Source of the DNA: Cyathus striatus
Taxonomy: Eukaryota; Basidiomycota; Agaricomycetes; Agaricales; Nidulariaceae
Length of the DNA: 64,000 nucleotides
NCBI GenBank assembly: GCA_025738555.1
Contig: JAOVFP010000005.1
Span: forward strand, 434,001 to 498,000
Direction: 5' to 3'
The stretch's first letter is position 1. Each line of letters opens with the position of its first letter. Made by a program: the position numbers and the translations under genes. The notes below the pieces were generated by a model that saw only the letters and a program-made list of their open reading frames with translations, was not told where the DNA came from and searched no databases. Positions 9,438 through 20,480 of this stretch are shown here, piece after piece.

Positions 9438-10541
9438 ATGGCAAGCTTTGTTATCAATACCCCGTACGTGGACGTCGTATTATCAAAGTCTTTCAATTGG
9501 ATATTGACGTAGTTTCAGCGACAATCCCATTGCCTGTCAGAATATTCAAATAACTTGGACTGGTGGGACTGGTATGATTTGATTCTTTGAACAATATAGA
9601 TGTACGCTAATGTTGTTGAACAGCACCCTATCAATTGGTTAGATCTCTGATATCTTGATAGTGGCATTCCTGGATCTTTAACTAACTCAAAACTAGCAGT
9701 ACGTTGGAACACATCTTGTTAATAGTTGATATAATTATTTAATTTCATACTTTGATCTCCAGAATTTTGTCAGATTTTGACCTTAAGCCAGATACGACTC
9801 TCTATAAGACATTCTCAGGAATAACGGGTAATAGTGTTCAATGGTTGGTGGATAGGGCACCTGGTGGGTTTATATGACACTTGCTGTTCTTACACATGTC
9901 GACGAACTACCGCATAGGCTCTCCAGTAGTACTCCAGATTAACGATGATGCAGAACACGTCACGAATTCCAATAGGTTCGAAGTCGAAGATGGAGGTAAG
10001 TACACAATTTCCGCAATTTCAAATTTCGTGTTTTTATCTTGAAATTGCAGGTGATAACAGTTGTGTAACTACTTCATCGATACAAGCTCCCACATCAACC
10101 TCAAGCTCTAGTTCCACTGGAGCATCTCAACCGTCTACCGGAACAAATGATGGGAAACCTTTGCATACCGCGGCAATTGCCGGAGGTGTCAGTGGTGCTG
10201 TCGTTGCTTTAATTATGTCGGTATTACTGGGGTATATTTTCCTCAGAAGGCGTCGAAGATTAGAGGCATCTCGTTTGGAGACGGGAGAAGAAGATATATT
10301 CGCCCCTATTAGCGGTACGGGTGACGCTATTATGAGTACCTGGAATTCGACTACGGCTGAAGCGGTTCCCATGAGAAAGACACGATCAGAGATCAACACA
10401 GCAGCTATAGAGAGTTCTGCTTTGTTGGTTCCTACCATTTCTGAGGATGAGGTTGAAGTTGTTGCCCATGAAGATAGTGGGGTGCGATTCTCAACTGGAA
10501 AAGTTATCTCCCACGTTCCTCCGGCTTATACGGAAGGATAG
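9438..10541 (+). CDS. Seven-exon single-pass membrane protein, Ser/Thr-rich stalk
   Basis: Inferred exons: 9438-9463, 9519-9571, 9624-9637, 9697-9724, 9774-9863, 9918-9995, 10051-10541. The six introns of 49-59 nt are phase-consistent and give 259 residues. The N-terminal part has the pattern FVINTP, then ITWTGGTAPY, then a WLVDRAPG / VVLQIND segment and a DNSC motif. This layout is common in agaricomycete surface proteins and resembles Kre9/Knh1-like cell-wall protein domains, though that match is unproven. A Ser/Thr-rich linker follows, then one membrane helix (around 10168-10235) stopped by RRRRR, and a ~100-residue cytoplasmic tail with acidic clusters. No signal peptide is seen at MASF, so a 5' exon may be missing; the small exons at 9624 and 9697 are the least certain. 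Function unknown, perhaps cell-surface sensing or wall attachment. Confidence 0.72.
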
Positions 10542-10914
10542 ACGGACATTATCGATACCACCATTAACTTCTTTTGGCTGATGGTATATTTTGTTATACC
10601 ATCACGATCGTTGAATACACATATACGTAGTTAACTTGGTTTCGGGAAGTGCATCTATCGCATCAGCATCTCGAAGATCCTCCCTGCGAAACCCGCCCGT
10701 TAGTACGAGGAAACTGCCCTCTTGGCCTTCGCACGGTACATAGTAATTATGTTCTATTTCTAGCTTTAGCGGTTCATATAATTAGTTTATTCATTAGAAT
10801 TCGATCGATATAATCCTCACGAATGCAATATAACAGGCTCGCATTTCACCTGATACTGGTGACTAGCCGCAACAGAAGCAATGCAGACACTCCTTTCAAC
10901 TACATGATTCGTAT
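10542..10914. other. 3' flank of the membrane-protein gene, no gene recognised
   Basis: Ordinary mixed sequence. It probably holds the 3' UTR and end of the upstream gene and the degraded 3' flank of the minus-strand remnant that follows. No poly(A) signal was assigned with confidence. Confidence 0.3.
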
Positions 10915-11112
10915 CTATTGGCTGAAACCCTTCTGGCACACGCCAATGTTAACTGGATGGTCGGCAGGAAGGTAAACGTTGAGCATAAAGTCAAACCATC
11001 CGAACACATCCATTACTCCCACATCTCCGATACAAACACCAGTTTCCTTATTCACCGGGAAGTCCGTTCATTGTTCTTGGTTTAAATAAGGCATGTCCCC
11101 TTCGTTCTATCC
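10915..11112 (-). pseudogene. Remnant of an agaricomycete protein family with an IGDVG motif
   Basis: On the minus strand the translation includes GVCIGDVGVMDVFGWFDFML and then VYLPADHPVN, ending in a stop at 10917-10915. I recall the pattern G-x-x-L-[FW]-x-P...LP-x-E-Y-R...G-V-x-IGDVG...FDF..N..LPA from many mushroom hypothetical proteins. Just upstream, in a different frame, HALFKPRTMNGLPGE supplies the preceding part of that pattern, then the frame is lost and the expected YR is missing. So one frameshift separates two recognisable pieces and the C-terminus is cut short. No function is known to me. Confidence 0.6.
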
Positions 11113-12178
11113 ACATATGACGAGCATACCGCTCAAATATGGCTCAATCTGTAATCACTGATAAGATTATTGTGATAAATGTGAGAAGAACTATCATACC
11201 TTTGGAAACACATCGTAGATTGATTGTTCTAACGTAGTACAGTCCCATCAGAAAGTGTATTCTTGGCTCGAAAAATCGTCTAGAACATACCACAATGGTT
11301 TTTAGTTCGCAAAAGTGAAGAAATCATATCGATCTGGAAATGGGAGAGGAGGAGTGCTGTGTGGGCGAAACAGGAAGCAATGAAGGGGGTCCCAAGATAT
11401 ATATAGCTCTTGAGTGTGTGGTGTACATGTATACATAAGTACAAATATATACAGTTGTAGGTGGCGACGAATATGAATAACCGATTAGCACAATGTTCTT
11501 CCAATTATAAACGTATAAAAAGATAAGTGTATTGTTTGTAATCGTAAAAATTACGTAGGTTGTGACCATACACTGTATTTATCATAGTTGGGACTAAGTT
11601 TCAAGGATGGGACTGACTCGGAGCCTGCCAGTGAGAGGTTGTTAGCTTCATATTTACGAGGTGAAGGAGGGAACATGGGAGGAACGACTGGAAAATATGA
11701 GACTCATCGTTCATTGATGGATGTACCTTTCACAGTATAAGTATGAACATGACCCGGAGTGGCTGCAAAGAGAAGTATACAAATTGGGGACCTTTGGAAT
11801 GGGGAAAAGAAGAGCGTACATTGTCAAAATGGGTCAAAGGTCAACTCACCTTCTTCCGTGGAAAGACCAGCTCTTGTCTCACTCTCAAAACATTACTACC
11901 ACGATTACGAACCCGACTCGGAACATAGGCGGCGAAAGATCGCGTGTAAATACCAGATATCTATTTCCCCAAGTTTCCCTCCCTTAATACTAATATGAGA
12001 ACGAACGGAGTCAGTCTACCTAGTTTATTACATGTGTACTTACTAATGAACTAGGATTTGGCGAAGGGAGGATAGGTATAGACCAGAAGCCGGTCGGTTA
12101 CATGCATGCACGTGATATGAACGATTGAATCGTGTCGATATACCGACCGGTCCAACTCGTCGATTTTTAGCGTACTAA
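11113..12178. other. Mixed region with one coding-like patch at 11721-11998
   Basis: From 11721 all three plus frames are open for 60-88 codons. One frame reads WGPLEWGKEERTLSKWVKGQ, which looks protein-like, and another continues with YYHDYEPDSEHRRRK, as if a frameshifted gene remnant were present. I could not assemble a gene and recognise no family. The rest is AT-rich without features. Confidence 0.3.
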
Positions 12179-13256
12179 CACGGCGAAAAAATGACGTTCC
12201 AGTACTGTCAAAGTCGGTCATTCCAGTAACTTTCCAGTGACCATTCCAATTCCAAACACGTGGACTACTCGTGTACCGGCTCGCAAATACAAAGGATCAT
12301 GATGTAAGTAGGCTGTCTTGCTTATATAATGGATAAGAACTGAACTGGTTTTGTCGAGCACATGGCAGATTCCTTTGTGATTGGAAGGTTTTCCACACGG
12401 TATCATCGTTCGGTTTGTTTCTAATTGCATCATACTTTTTTACTGGCATCTCTTGTATCTTCCTGCAAGAAATGTTCACTGGGTTATGTCGTCTCCCCTT
12501 AACTTCAAAATTAATATTTAGAATGCCAGTCACTTCATCCCCCCTCCTTGTCAACCATCTATTTCTTTCTTCATTTCATTGAAATATTTCCACTATGCAC
12601 CTCTAATAATATATAGAAATAACAAATGATTTTCTTTCTATCTCATAGTGGCTACTGTCGCTAACGTTGTAAGGGAGCGGGCATTCCAGGTCCGGTCATT
12701 CTCCTGTCTTACCCTTCTTTTTTTTAGAGAAAAGGTGGTGTTAGCATTGTACATAGAACAACATAGCAATATAAGCAGTGTAAAATACCTACAATTATAA
12801 GGGTGGCCAGCACCAAAAGATAGTGTAATATTCAATTGTGTTTGTGAGAGAAAATATATTGGTTCAACTGTATATTGCTACTAAAACTATTTTACACATC
12901 ATCTGTATTTTAAAAATCTACATCTGTGACCTAAATTTATTTCATCTATATAGAGAGAACTATTATATTATGTTCCATACATTACCGTGCAATAATATGG
13001 ATAACTCAGAGCGAAGGCCGATAGCCAGAGCGAGGCTCGGCCCTCTCCAGAAATACTTTCACACGCCGTTTGGACAGACATGCTGTCTACATGTCATACC
13101 AAGCCAGCTCACCATTTGAGGCCACCTGTGCCACGTTTCCTTTGTTATAACAAGCCGGTAAGTTATATGTACACGTGTTTGGAACTGGAATCATGACTGG
13201 AAGGTTACTGGAATGACCGACCTTAGATGGTACTGGAACGACAATTGTTCGCCGTG
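12179..13256. mobile_element. PIF/Harbinger-like MITE (1078 bp) with ~100-bp terminal inverted repeats
   Basis: TAA at 12176-12178 and 13257-13259 flank the element. Its ends start CACGGCGAA and keep matching in inverted orientation for about 100 bp, including GGTCATTCCAGTAAC and TTCCAAACACGTG. A 3-bp TAA duplication is the mark of PIF/Harbinger elements. No transposase was seen inside; minus-strand frames at 12297-12554 and 12638-12835 show no known domain. The centre is AT-rich. Confidence 0.72.
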
Positions 13257-13549
13257 TAAACCTTACGCGCAAGATGTTTCCTTTTTTGGATTTTCGAAGG
13301 CTCTCACGCGTCATCCATCTCTCTTGAGTCTGGTCCATCTTTCCTTCTTACTTCCTCTTTCCTCCTTTCCCTCTTCCACAAGGCCCAAATTCTGCGAAAT
13401 ATGATGCAGCTTCGACATCCTAATGCGTTCTACTGCCAAATGTGTCTCCTACGAGCAAGAACTAGTTCTCAATTGTATCATTCAGCAGATGAGCCATAAT
13501 CTGTACATATGCGATGGTACGAGGCCTATAATTGGCCGTGCCCCACCAG
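13257..13549. other. Intergenic, no gene recognised
   Basis: C/T-rich stretch around 13310-13380, otherwise unremarkable. A splice acceptor (CACCAG) at 13549 introduces the exon that follows. Confidence 0.3.
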
Positions 13550-13699
13550 CAAGATCCTTGGGCTGTATCAGGATATCTTATGGATACTAGGAAGGACATG
13601 GAGGAATGGGTAAAGGAGAAGTTGGAAGTTGGGTATGCTGTTCTGTTGGATTTGAGTGATGGTGTCAGGTTTGTTCACTTTCAGTCTGAGTTTTTGTAA
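13550..13699 (+). CDS. Terminal exon or remnant of an unknown gene
   Basis: Following a CAG acceptor, an open stretch of 49 codons ends in TAA at 13697. The peptide (QDPWAVSGYLMDTRKDMEEW, then VKEKLEVGYAVLLDLSDGV and RFVHFQSEFL) has an amphipathic helix followed by beta-like hydrophobic runs and looks like true coding sequence. No start codon or upstream exon was found with confidence, so this is a last exon or a 3' fragment. Family not recognised. Confidence 0.4.
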   Translation, partial: QDPWAVSGYLMDTRKDMEEWVKEKLEVGYAVLLDLSDGVRFVHFQSEFL

Positions 13700-13884
13700 C
13701 AGCCCAAGACTACTTGCGTTCCCAGGGCGTAGACATAAGATGACAAAGAACTACACAGTCCTAGACCAAATGCCATAGGAAGTGGCATAGCGAGCGTGTC
13801 CCGCAACGTTATATCTTACTCCACACCTCTCTCTCCCAAGCCGGCAAGCACAGCACCCTCCATCGACACTCCTCCATCCCCTTC

Positions 13885-14948
13885 ATGTTAATTCTTCCCT
13901 ATACCTCACGACCTCCTTGCTACCTTCACGGCCACCTTCCCCGCAGCAACGCTCACTTTTACAATGGATCTTGTTCGCGTCCTACTCGGCCTCCCCGTAT
14001 CGACCCTAAAACTTCGCGGTCCTATCCCCCTCAACAACGTCTGCGTCTACACAGGACCTACGACCCTCCTCGCCACTCCACCATCTACAACATACCCTTC
14101 GAGCTTTGCTATAACGGGTCTCACTTTCACCCTATCATTCAATCTCAGTGAAAACAACGAACACTGGAACCGTTTGCCCACTCGAAACCCTGAAACCACG
14201 ACTCACCGTACCAAAAGGCAACGTCGCCTCACGACCTCGGAACGAGAACACCCCAAGCTCGATACCGTCCTCCCCTGCATTCAGGTACGTCGTGCCCTTC
14301 ATCCAAGATCCTTATGGGAGGTTATGCGGGAAGGAGGAAGAGTAGAGAACGGAAGCAAAGGAAGGATTACGAATCATGTGAAAGAAGAGTTGTGCATTTT
14401 TCTACCACCATAATCACTATGAAATACATCCTCTATGCCTCTTCTGCCGAGCCATCTCTACTCCCGCCATGGACAACACAGCAAACTTAGTTGACACAAT
14501 CGATATCGGCCAGCCCTGGATGCATCCTACGTCTTACGTTCGACCGATATCGTGTGGAACCGTGCTAAGCGCTAAACTGTGACGCCATGCGATCTCTGTA
14601 AGCTCATTCACCTATACCCATCCCTGTTCTCCCCATCGCTCAACCCCTGCGACGTCCAGATCCATTTCGGTTATTACTGCACATGGCATGTCTACCCATA
14701 CCCAACTCTCCACTCGCATCTTCGAATGCCATCCTACGTAGTGCACACTATGAAACCAATCAAAACCTGGTCTCTTATTACCCCACACCCTTCACTCATT
14801 ACCCCCTGATCGTCTTATCTATCCAACAGTGGGCTTGGGGCCGATGTCGATGTTGCTGAAGTCGTGCATACAGTCAGATGTTCGCGTTGAGAAAGGTTCT
14901 GATGGGGAAGTCAGTGAGCGCAGTGATATGGACGTAGAGTGCAAGTAG
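13885..14948 (+). pseudogene. Cluster of coding-like fragments of an unknown gene, partly duplicated near 36.5 kb
   Basis: Several frames look protein-like but do not join. From 13964 the start reads MDLVRVLLGLPVSTLKLRGP, then SFAITGLTFTLSFNL. From about 14148 the frame shifts to NTGTVCPLETLKPRLTVPKG and VPFIQDPYGRL. A short frame at 14469-14582 and a final one at 14844-14948 (MSMLLKSCIQSDVRVEKG...DVECK, stop TAG) follow. A stretch at about 36505-36600 is similar in nucleotide sequence to 14125-14240 (CCTATCATTCAATCT, then CTCACCGTACCAAAA), so this belongs to a dispersed family. A decayed gene is most likely. Confidence 0.4.
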
Positions 14949-15092
14949 GGTTCTATGCCTGGGCCAGTGGCATCGTAACGTGGGGTATCAAGTATATGCG
15001 CGACAGTTAGGGGAACTCGTAGAATTAGGTAGGATAGGTTTTTGTGTATGGAAATAGAGTACACACATGAACTGATCGATCTCTGCATTTAC

Positions 15093-16712
15093 TTAGTCTC
15101 TATTCATTGGAGTATCTTGTGCGTAAGACATAGTTGGATCCTCGCCAAAATCTTCCGTTAGGCTGTACAACAGGGATCGTTCCTGCCGTGGTCGGGCCGT
15201 ACGTGCGAATTGTAGGGTCTCCAATTCTGCACCGGTGCGAACATCGGCTGAAGTGGCCAACCGCCTTCCCTCCCACTCCCTCAAGTGAAGTAGAAACCGA
15301 GCCGTCATCAGCCCAGATATCCTCAAGCATGGACACCCACAGGTAAGCACATAGATTGAAGTGAACGTGAGGGAACTTACGGGATTGTTAAGCCATTAAG
15401 CAATTTTTGTAGGAATGAACCGGGGGAAGCTGCCTATATTCATTTAATATTTGTTAATATGTATTCCTGCCGTCAAGGCCCAAGGCCCCACACCACAGGA
15501 TATCTCACATAATTTAAGACCAAAGCCGTGGTAGTGAACCCCGTTACGAATCTGTAAATTCTACGGTCAGAGAGATATGACGAAAAGTATCAAGACACAC
15601 ATGAAATAAAGCAGTCCTAATTCAATAAGTTTATTAAACAAACGCCTTCTCGATTATATAGCTTAGTATCACATACCTTGCTCCAAAATCATAAATACCA
15701 GTCCATCGCGTTGATTTTTCCATGGACCACCAGCCCTCAGAGCTTGAATTCCGCGGAAAGTTGTAAATCCTGTAAGTAGAACTTCGAATACCACTGTAAA
15801 CGCTGAAACGAGATTAGTCGCTGATAACGAAGGAGATGAGTGACAGTTATTTATGGCGATCAGTATGTTCACTTCTTGACAGAAATTTTAATGTAAGCTC
15901 AACGAACTGTTTTTTATCACGAATGACGTACTTACATTGGATTGTCACTGCTTCCATTGCATGAAACATGCGGGACGTGGAGCTGGCAGGTAATGTGACA
16001 TGTCCTATCAATACAGGGAGAGAAAACGAGAATAGAACCAGGATGCTCACCGCTGCAAGGATAAACACGAATAGACCCAAGGTACCAAAAATAGCCACGA
16101 CGATACGACTACGGCTGAATACAGCATATGTTCGCATTCCCCACACCACTGAAATAAATAGTAATCGATTAGTTAATATTTGCATGAAAGTAAAGATAAA
16201 AACAAACGCATTATAGCTGCTCGCCCAAGAACGCTGAGTGCAGATGAAAGCTGATATGCTGCATTGCAACTGTAGAATACAATAAGATTACGTCTGTTAA
16301 CAAATTAACTTGAGACTGGTATAAATACTAAATGAGGGAGAGAACCATCAGTCGTAGAATATTTTCAAAACTATAATATATACCCTCATAGATGGTAACT
16401 TCTTCGTCAGGGCCAGTACAAAAATAACGTTGGCCAGCATTGCGTACCTACAAAACACGTAGAGCAAGGTTGACAACCTTATCTTCCTGAACCATATGTA
16501 TTTTATTTCTCGTCCAAGAGTGAGGAAATAATCGTAGTACAAGAGCGCTATTAAGTTTTGGTTATAAGTATCCGATACGTAAAAAATAGATAAACAACGT
16601 ACCCAAGCTCGAGTACTGGAGACAGAATTGAATGAATCTAGGTATAAGGGTTAGTTTGTTGAATTCGCAGTGTGGTGAAAATTGCGTACTTTGAGCTGGT
16701 AAGCTGCGCCAT
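15093..16712 (-). CDS. DUF6533-type multi-pass membrane protein
   Basis: Minus-strand exons that keep phase: 16712-16690 (ATG), 16637-16603, 16547-16384, 16269-15936, 15802-15677, 15616 onward, then 15429-15381 and 15321-15093 (TAA). The introns I could place are 52-133 nt. Marks of the family: ALLYYDYFLTLGREIKYIW near the N-terminus, RYAMLANVIFVLAL, then WGMRTYAVFSRSR before a membrane helix, and the late LTIPISGLMTARFLLHLR. Several helices follow one another, so it is a multi-pass membrane protein of the kind greatly expanded in mushrooms; its molecular role is unknown. The C-terminal ~75 residues are hydrophilic. One junction is unresolved: the exon from 15616 meets TGA at 15569-15567 unless an unseen donor skips it, so the gene may be broken there. 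Confidence 0.8.
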
Positions 16713-16850
16713 AGGAGTGGATAGGGAACTTAAGCATCCGCTGCTTGGGTGGGAACGCTTTTAAGAGCACCTATTGGAACCCGTTACCAATGGACTGATT
16801 TCGTACGGCGAAATTTATACTTCTCTTCCATAAGATCAATCGCTATTACG
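16713..16850. promoter_or_regulatory. Likely promoter region of the DUF6533 gene
   Basis: Upstream of the minus-strand start at 16712. No clear TATA or CAAT motif could be assigned; role inferred from position only. Confidence 0.25.
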
Positions 16851-16919
16851 ATGAAGAGACTCCTCCTCACTGGCGAGACTGGCTACATTCGAAGTACCTC
16901 TTTAGCACCGGCCACCTAA
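16851..16919 (+). pseudogene. Possible N-terminal relic of an NAD(P)-binding Rossmann protein
   Basis: ATG opens a 22-codon frame whose first residues, MKRLLLTGETGYI, match the start of nucleotide-sugar epimerase/dehydratase-type Rossmann folds (LLTGxTGYIG, the first beta strand and nucleotide-binding loop). The glycine expected after GYI is arginine and the frame ends soon after at TAA. Too short to be sure; chance is possible. Confidence 0.3.
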
Positions 16920-17608
16920 ACTTAGTATCATCCCCTAAAAAGGAACAAGCTTTTTCCTTTTCAGAGTACGCTGCAAGTATTTATACGTACCTGAGCTGTG
17001 TCCATATGGCTGTTATGCACGATCTCCATGATCATCGTTGGAACGCATTGGCCATTTGTAATAGCGACAAACTTCGAAGGGATTGAGTTCGTTCTCATAC
17101 AACTTCTTAGCTAAAATGAATACACGTTCAAGAATGCTTGCATCTCACTGGAGGGTAAAATAAGAGTTATATCACTGTGCTATAAGTATGCCAAAACATT
17201 GAATATTTTAGGAATCGGGTTTACTGTGCCCGTGTGATTTAGAGGTTGGACGACATACATGAGTTTTTATGGGTTGGAGTGGAAAGTTACATCAAGCCGC
17301 TGTGCCGCACGGAATAGGGGTACGCGTTGAAATACTTGAATGTTGGACTAATTTTACTGTGTTGCATCTTTCTGTTCCTTTCAAGACCTAGTGCGTATAT
17401 CAAGGTTCCTCATCAAGCGGATCCAGTGATTCTTCGGATACTATGGATACAGGATAGATCATACCTCCATCCCACAAACACCGTACACTAATCCTTTGTT
17501 TTGATGGAACTGGCATGTTACTTTTGCGCGCCTATACTAACACACTTACTATCACCTAGATTCTAATATCATTAATTTTTTTTCAATGCTAAAGAAAAAT
17601 CGGTTTTG
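16920..17608. other. Intergenic, no gene recognised
   Basis: Mixed sequence ending in an A/T-rich run just before the inverted-repeat element at 17609. No long frames and no recognisable repeats. Confidence 0.3.
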
Positions 17609-18532
17609 AGTCCCCTGTTACATCTCGATAAGCCCAGAATGGTAAACGCCACCGCAGATATTCGCTTCCCACCATCCAGCTCAGTTGGCGGCGAACCACT
17701 CATTAAGTAATTACTAGTGTTATTGTAAAACATAGGAAGTATGTGGGTTGAGAGCCATGTATGTTGTCTATTTGACTCATTTTATGTTGTTTTTGTTAAT
17801 GAGTGCGTGGCGGGTGCTCCTGCTATTCTTTGGTGTGTTGCTTTAGCCATTAAACATGATGGGGTCGTTGTTTTAGCACTGGGTATCTTTTTAAACTCAA
17901 TAATATATTCTGGCCTTCATAATAACAAGAGAAATGTATGGAAAGTTCTGTTAAATTTAGCGTGTAGATTAAATCAATTTATAGTAATTTAAGAATAAGA
18001 AAAAGATACCCACACGGCATAAAGGTACATGCACGTTTACGAAGACATTAAGTATGTACTTTCTCTCTCTACACACGCCACCTATCATTAAATTTTGCAA
18101 ATAATACTTCACTACAGTACTTATTTTTGTTCATATATATTCTGGTCCATCTGTGAGATGTTACAAACTTTCTAACGGCTTTATCGGACCTTAATCAGCA
18201 ATTATACATTAGCTTGCTACTTACAACTTGAAGGCGGCAGTATTAAGTTGCACGAAAGTATTATTTATATTATTATAACATTTTACTAAACAATACTTCT
18301 GATTCTATTTAAAACTACATTAGCTATGTCCTTTCGAAGAGTGGGATATATACTTGTATCATATCTACACTACATAGCTTACTACACGTTGAACGCGAAG
18401 ATTAGCGTATAAACGCCCTATAAGCGCCAACGTAGCGCTCAAACCGAGTTGCATTCTGAGCAAACCGATCACGTGACGGTACATTTGAGGTTAGCGTGAT
18501 CTTCAGATCCAATCGAGATGTAACAGGGGACT
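17609..18532. mobile_element. Short inverted-repeat element (~924 bp)
   Basis: GTCCCCTGTTACATCTCG occurs at 17610-17627 and inverted at 18514-18531, within a 21-bp perfect inverted pair. No clear target duplication was found. The inside is AT-rich; a plus frame at 17741-17992 (83 codons, hydrophobic) has no recognised domain. Most likely a non-autonomous element. Confidence 0.45.
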
Positions 18533-18802
18533 ACAAACTCAAGAAAAATGACTCGAAACAACAGCTCGTATACTACCAGGTATACTTACATCTTCTCCGT
18601 GCTTCCTTCGGCATGTGACTCATCCTCCGCTGGCTTCTAGGCAGGAATTAGAACGTACACGATACCCTAGATAGCAAGTCGATGATGGCGGAGTTTCATA
18701 AAGCCCTGGACAGCATGGCATTTCGTCATTACATTCTGCTCGGAAAACGGAGAAATGAACTTAATTGGTCTTAGGTGGATACGAATTCCTTTGTAGAACT
18801 GT

Positions 18803-19080
18803 ATGAGTCTTCTAGATATTTTTGGCTTTGAGGTTCATTTACTGAACTTTACAAAGAACTCTATAGGTGATGCCGGCGATAAGATTTGCCCCTTTGGTAT
18901 GGAGATGCATTTACTTGAGCTTTCCCTTCCACTGACTGTCCGATTTCGGCCCTTAACTAGTATAACGACAATACTTATGCTTTCATAGATGCTGCCCGAG
19001 CTTTGGCTGGAATGTACGTGATGTCCGGCACGACTAGCCTGGGTCCACTGACGCTACTTCGCCGCTCGAAGGATTCATAA
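18803..19080 (+). pseudogene. Coding-like remnant, unknown family
   Basis: From 18961 an open stretch reads YNDNTYAFIDAARALAGMYV and MSGTTSLGPLTLLRRSKDS, ending TAA at 19078-19080. Upstream, in another frame from about 18866, IGDAGDKICPFGMEMHLLEL also looks protein-like. The pieces are not joined by obvious splice sites, so a decayed gene is likely. I do not recognise the family. Confidence 0.35.
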
Positions 19081-19369
19081 AGTTATTTCTCCTATGACCC
19101 TCCCAACAGTCCTATCGTCAATATCCTCATGAGGGTATACATATCGGGCTCTTCCTGAAATGTAATCATCAACAAGTACCATTTGCATACAATATGTATT
19201 CTCGTGAAGACGAACCTGGTTGGCGCCGCCTTTAAGAAGGCATTGTCAATTAATGTAGATATTGAGCTACTGGCTGTATGATAAACTTTCTTACCCGAGT
19301 TACTTTCCGCCTTACAGTTCTAAGTTACATTCGTTTAACATTCTAAATCCAGGTTGGCCCTAAGCCTAA

Positions 19370-19580
19370 CTCCAGTAGCACAAACTTTAACACTCACATC
19401 AAAGACTTCGTGTTCTAGAACTTCGCTAGTGTCATCCATGGGTTAGTATCGCTACTTCTCCCTGATAAAAACGTCTCCTAATTCTTTCTTTTTTCAGCAC
19501 TCCCTATGCGGAAGACTCCTGCGTTTCTGACCCATGCTGGTACGCTGTACGTAGAGCCTGAACCTGGTGCGACTAGTTAA
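19370..19580 (+). pseudogene. Two-exon gene remnant, unknown family
   Basis: A phase-consistent intron (19442-19497, 56 nt, GTTAGT...TTTCAG) joins a stretch reading NTHIKDFVF-stop-NFASVIH to LPMRKTPAFLTHAGTLYVEP, ending TAA at 19578-19580. The TAG in the first piece breaks the frame. The intron and continuous protein-like sequence argue for a former gene; the family is not recognised. Confidence 0.35.
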
Positions 19581-20480
19581 GAAGTGGCTATCTTCAATTT
19601 GTACCCGGATACAGGTGCGAAATACGTTTTTTTCGTCTTTCAATCTAAGACCCTGGCTGGTGACATAACTTAAAATATTAAATTTCAAAGCTTGCATTTC
19701 CTCACTTTATGAAAGTACATCTCGCTTCTTGAACTAGCTATACAAATGATTATGCAGCAATAATGTGCTTGGAGCCTAGGCTTGACGTGGGTATGAACGT
19801 GTCGTTCACTAGGGAGATGTTGGAGTACGTTTAGAGATCGTCGATGTCTATAACATCTTCTCTGTTTGCCGGAACGAGCATATGTGCGAGGTGCAGGAGT
19901 TGGCGGAGGAGGGAGGATGAGGAGGGATGTAGTCATCGTGGAAGGAATGGGCGAATGAACCATGGTCATCAGGGTGGGGAGGAGAAGAGGGACGAGTGGG
20001 AGAGATAGTGCATACGCTGAAGTGGGTGTCAGATTGATTATATGGTAATAAGTAATACGCATGGTACCTCAGCATGGTGCAGGTATGGGCGCGTGGTGCT
20101 ATAGAGTGCACGAATATGCCAGAGCGCGTCATTCTCTACGAGGTCGTCTTTGTTATATGGATTGAGCTCGTTGAGGGTGGCAGAAGAGGGGACTGGGAGG
20201 GATGTGGTTATCGTAGCAGTAGGCGAATAGCTATCAACACGATTTCAGCGTGCAGCTCTTCGGTGGTGGCGAGCATTATGTAGTTTCCTCGTCCATGAGC
20301 GAGCCTACCTGCGAGTTTCGTGAGTGGGTAGTAAAAGTCAGGGTGGTGGAGATGCGCTCACCATCTGGACATTTTCGTTCTTCTAGGTTTTCCACCATAC
20401 GATTTCACTTTTCTTCGTCATCTTGTACGTCCACACTTTGGGAGCCTAAGCAACCGGATGAGGAACCTGCATACCAATAG
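19581..20480. other. G/A-rich low-complexity region with a degenerate internal duplication
   Basis: Between 19880 and 20240 the strand is G/A-rich, and a piece with GAGGGATGTAGTCATCG is repeated about 275 bp later as GAGGGATGTGGTTATCG. The open frames here on both strands (19685-20062, 19848-20132, 20074-20283) are Pro/Ser/Thr- or Gly/Arg-rich and follow from the composition. I do not call a gene. Confidence 0.35.

Noticed and set aside
11721..11998. Gene in the three overlapping open frames
   Set aside because: No frame gives a recognisable protein or splice pattern; kept only as a coding-like patch.
16150..16205. Extra intron in the fourth exon of the DUF6533 gene (about 16150-16210, minus strand)
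   Set aside because: It has good borders, but removing it breaks phase with both neighbours, whereas reading through keeps the frame.
19685..20132. Pro/Ser/Thr-rich minus-strand frames
   Set aside because: They follow the G/A-rich composition and a local duplication; no conserved motif.
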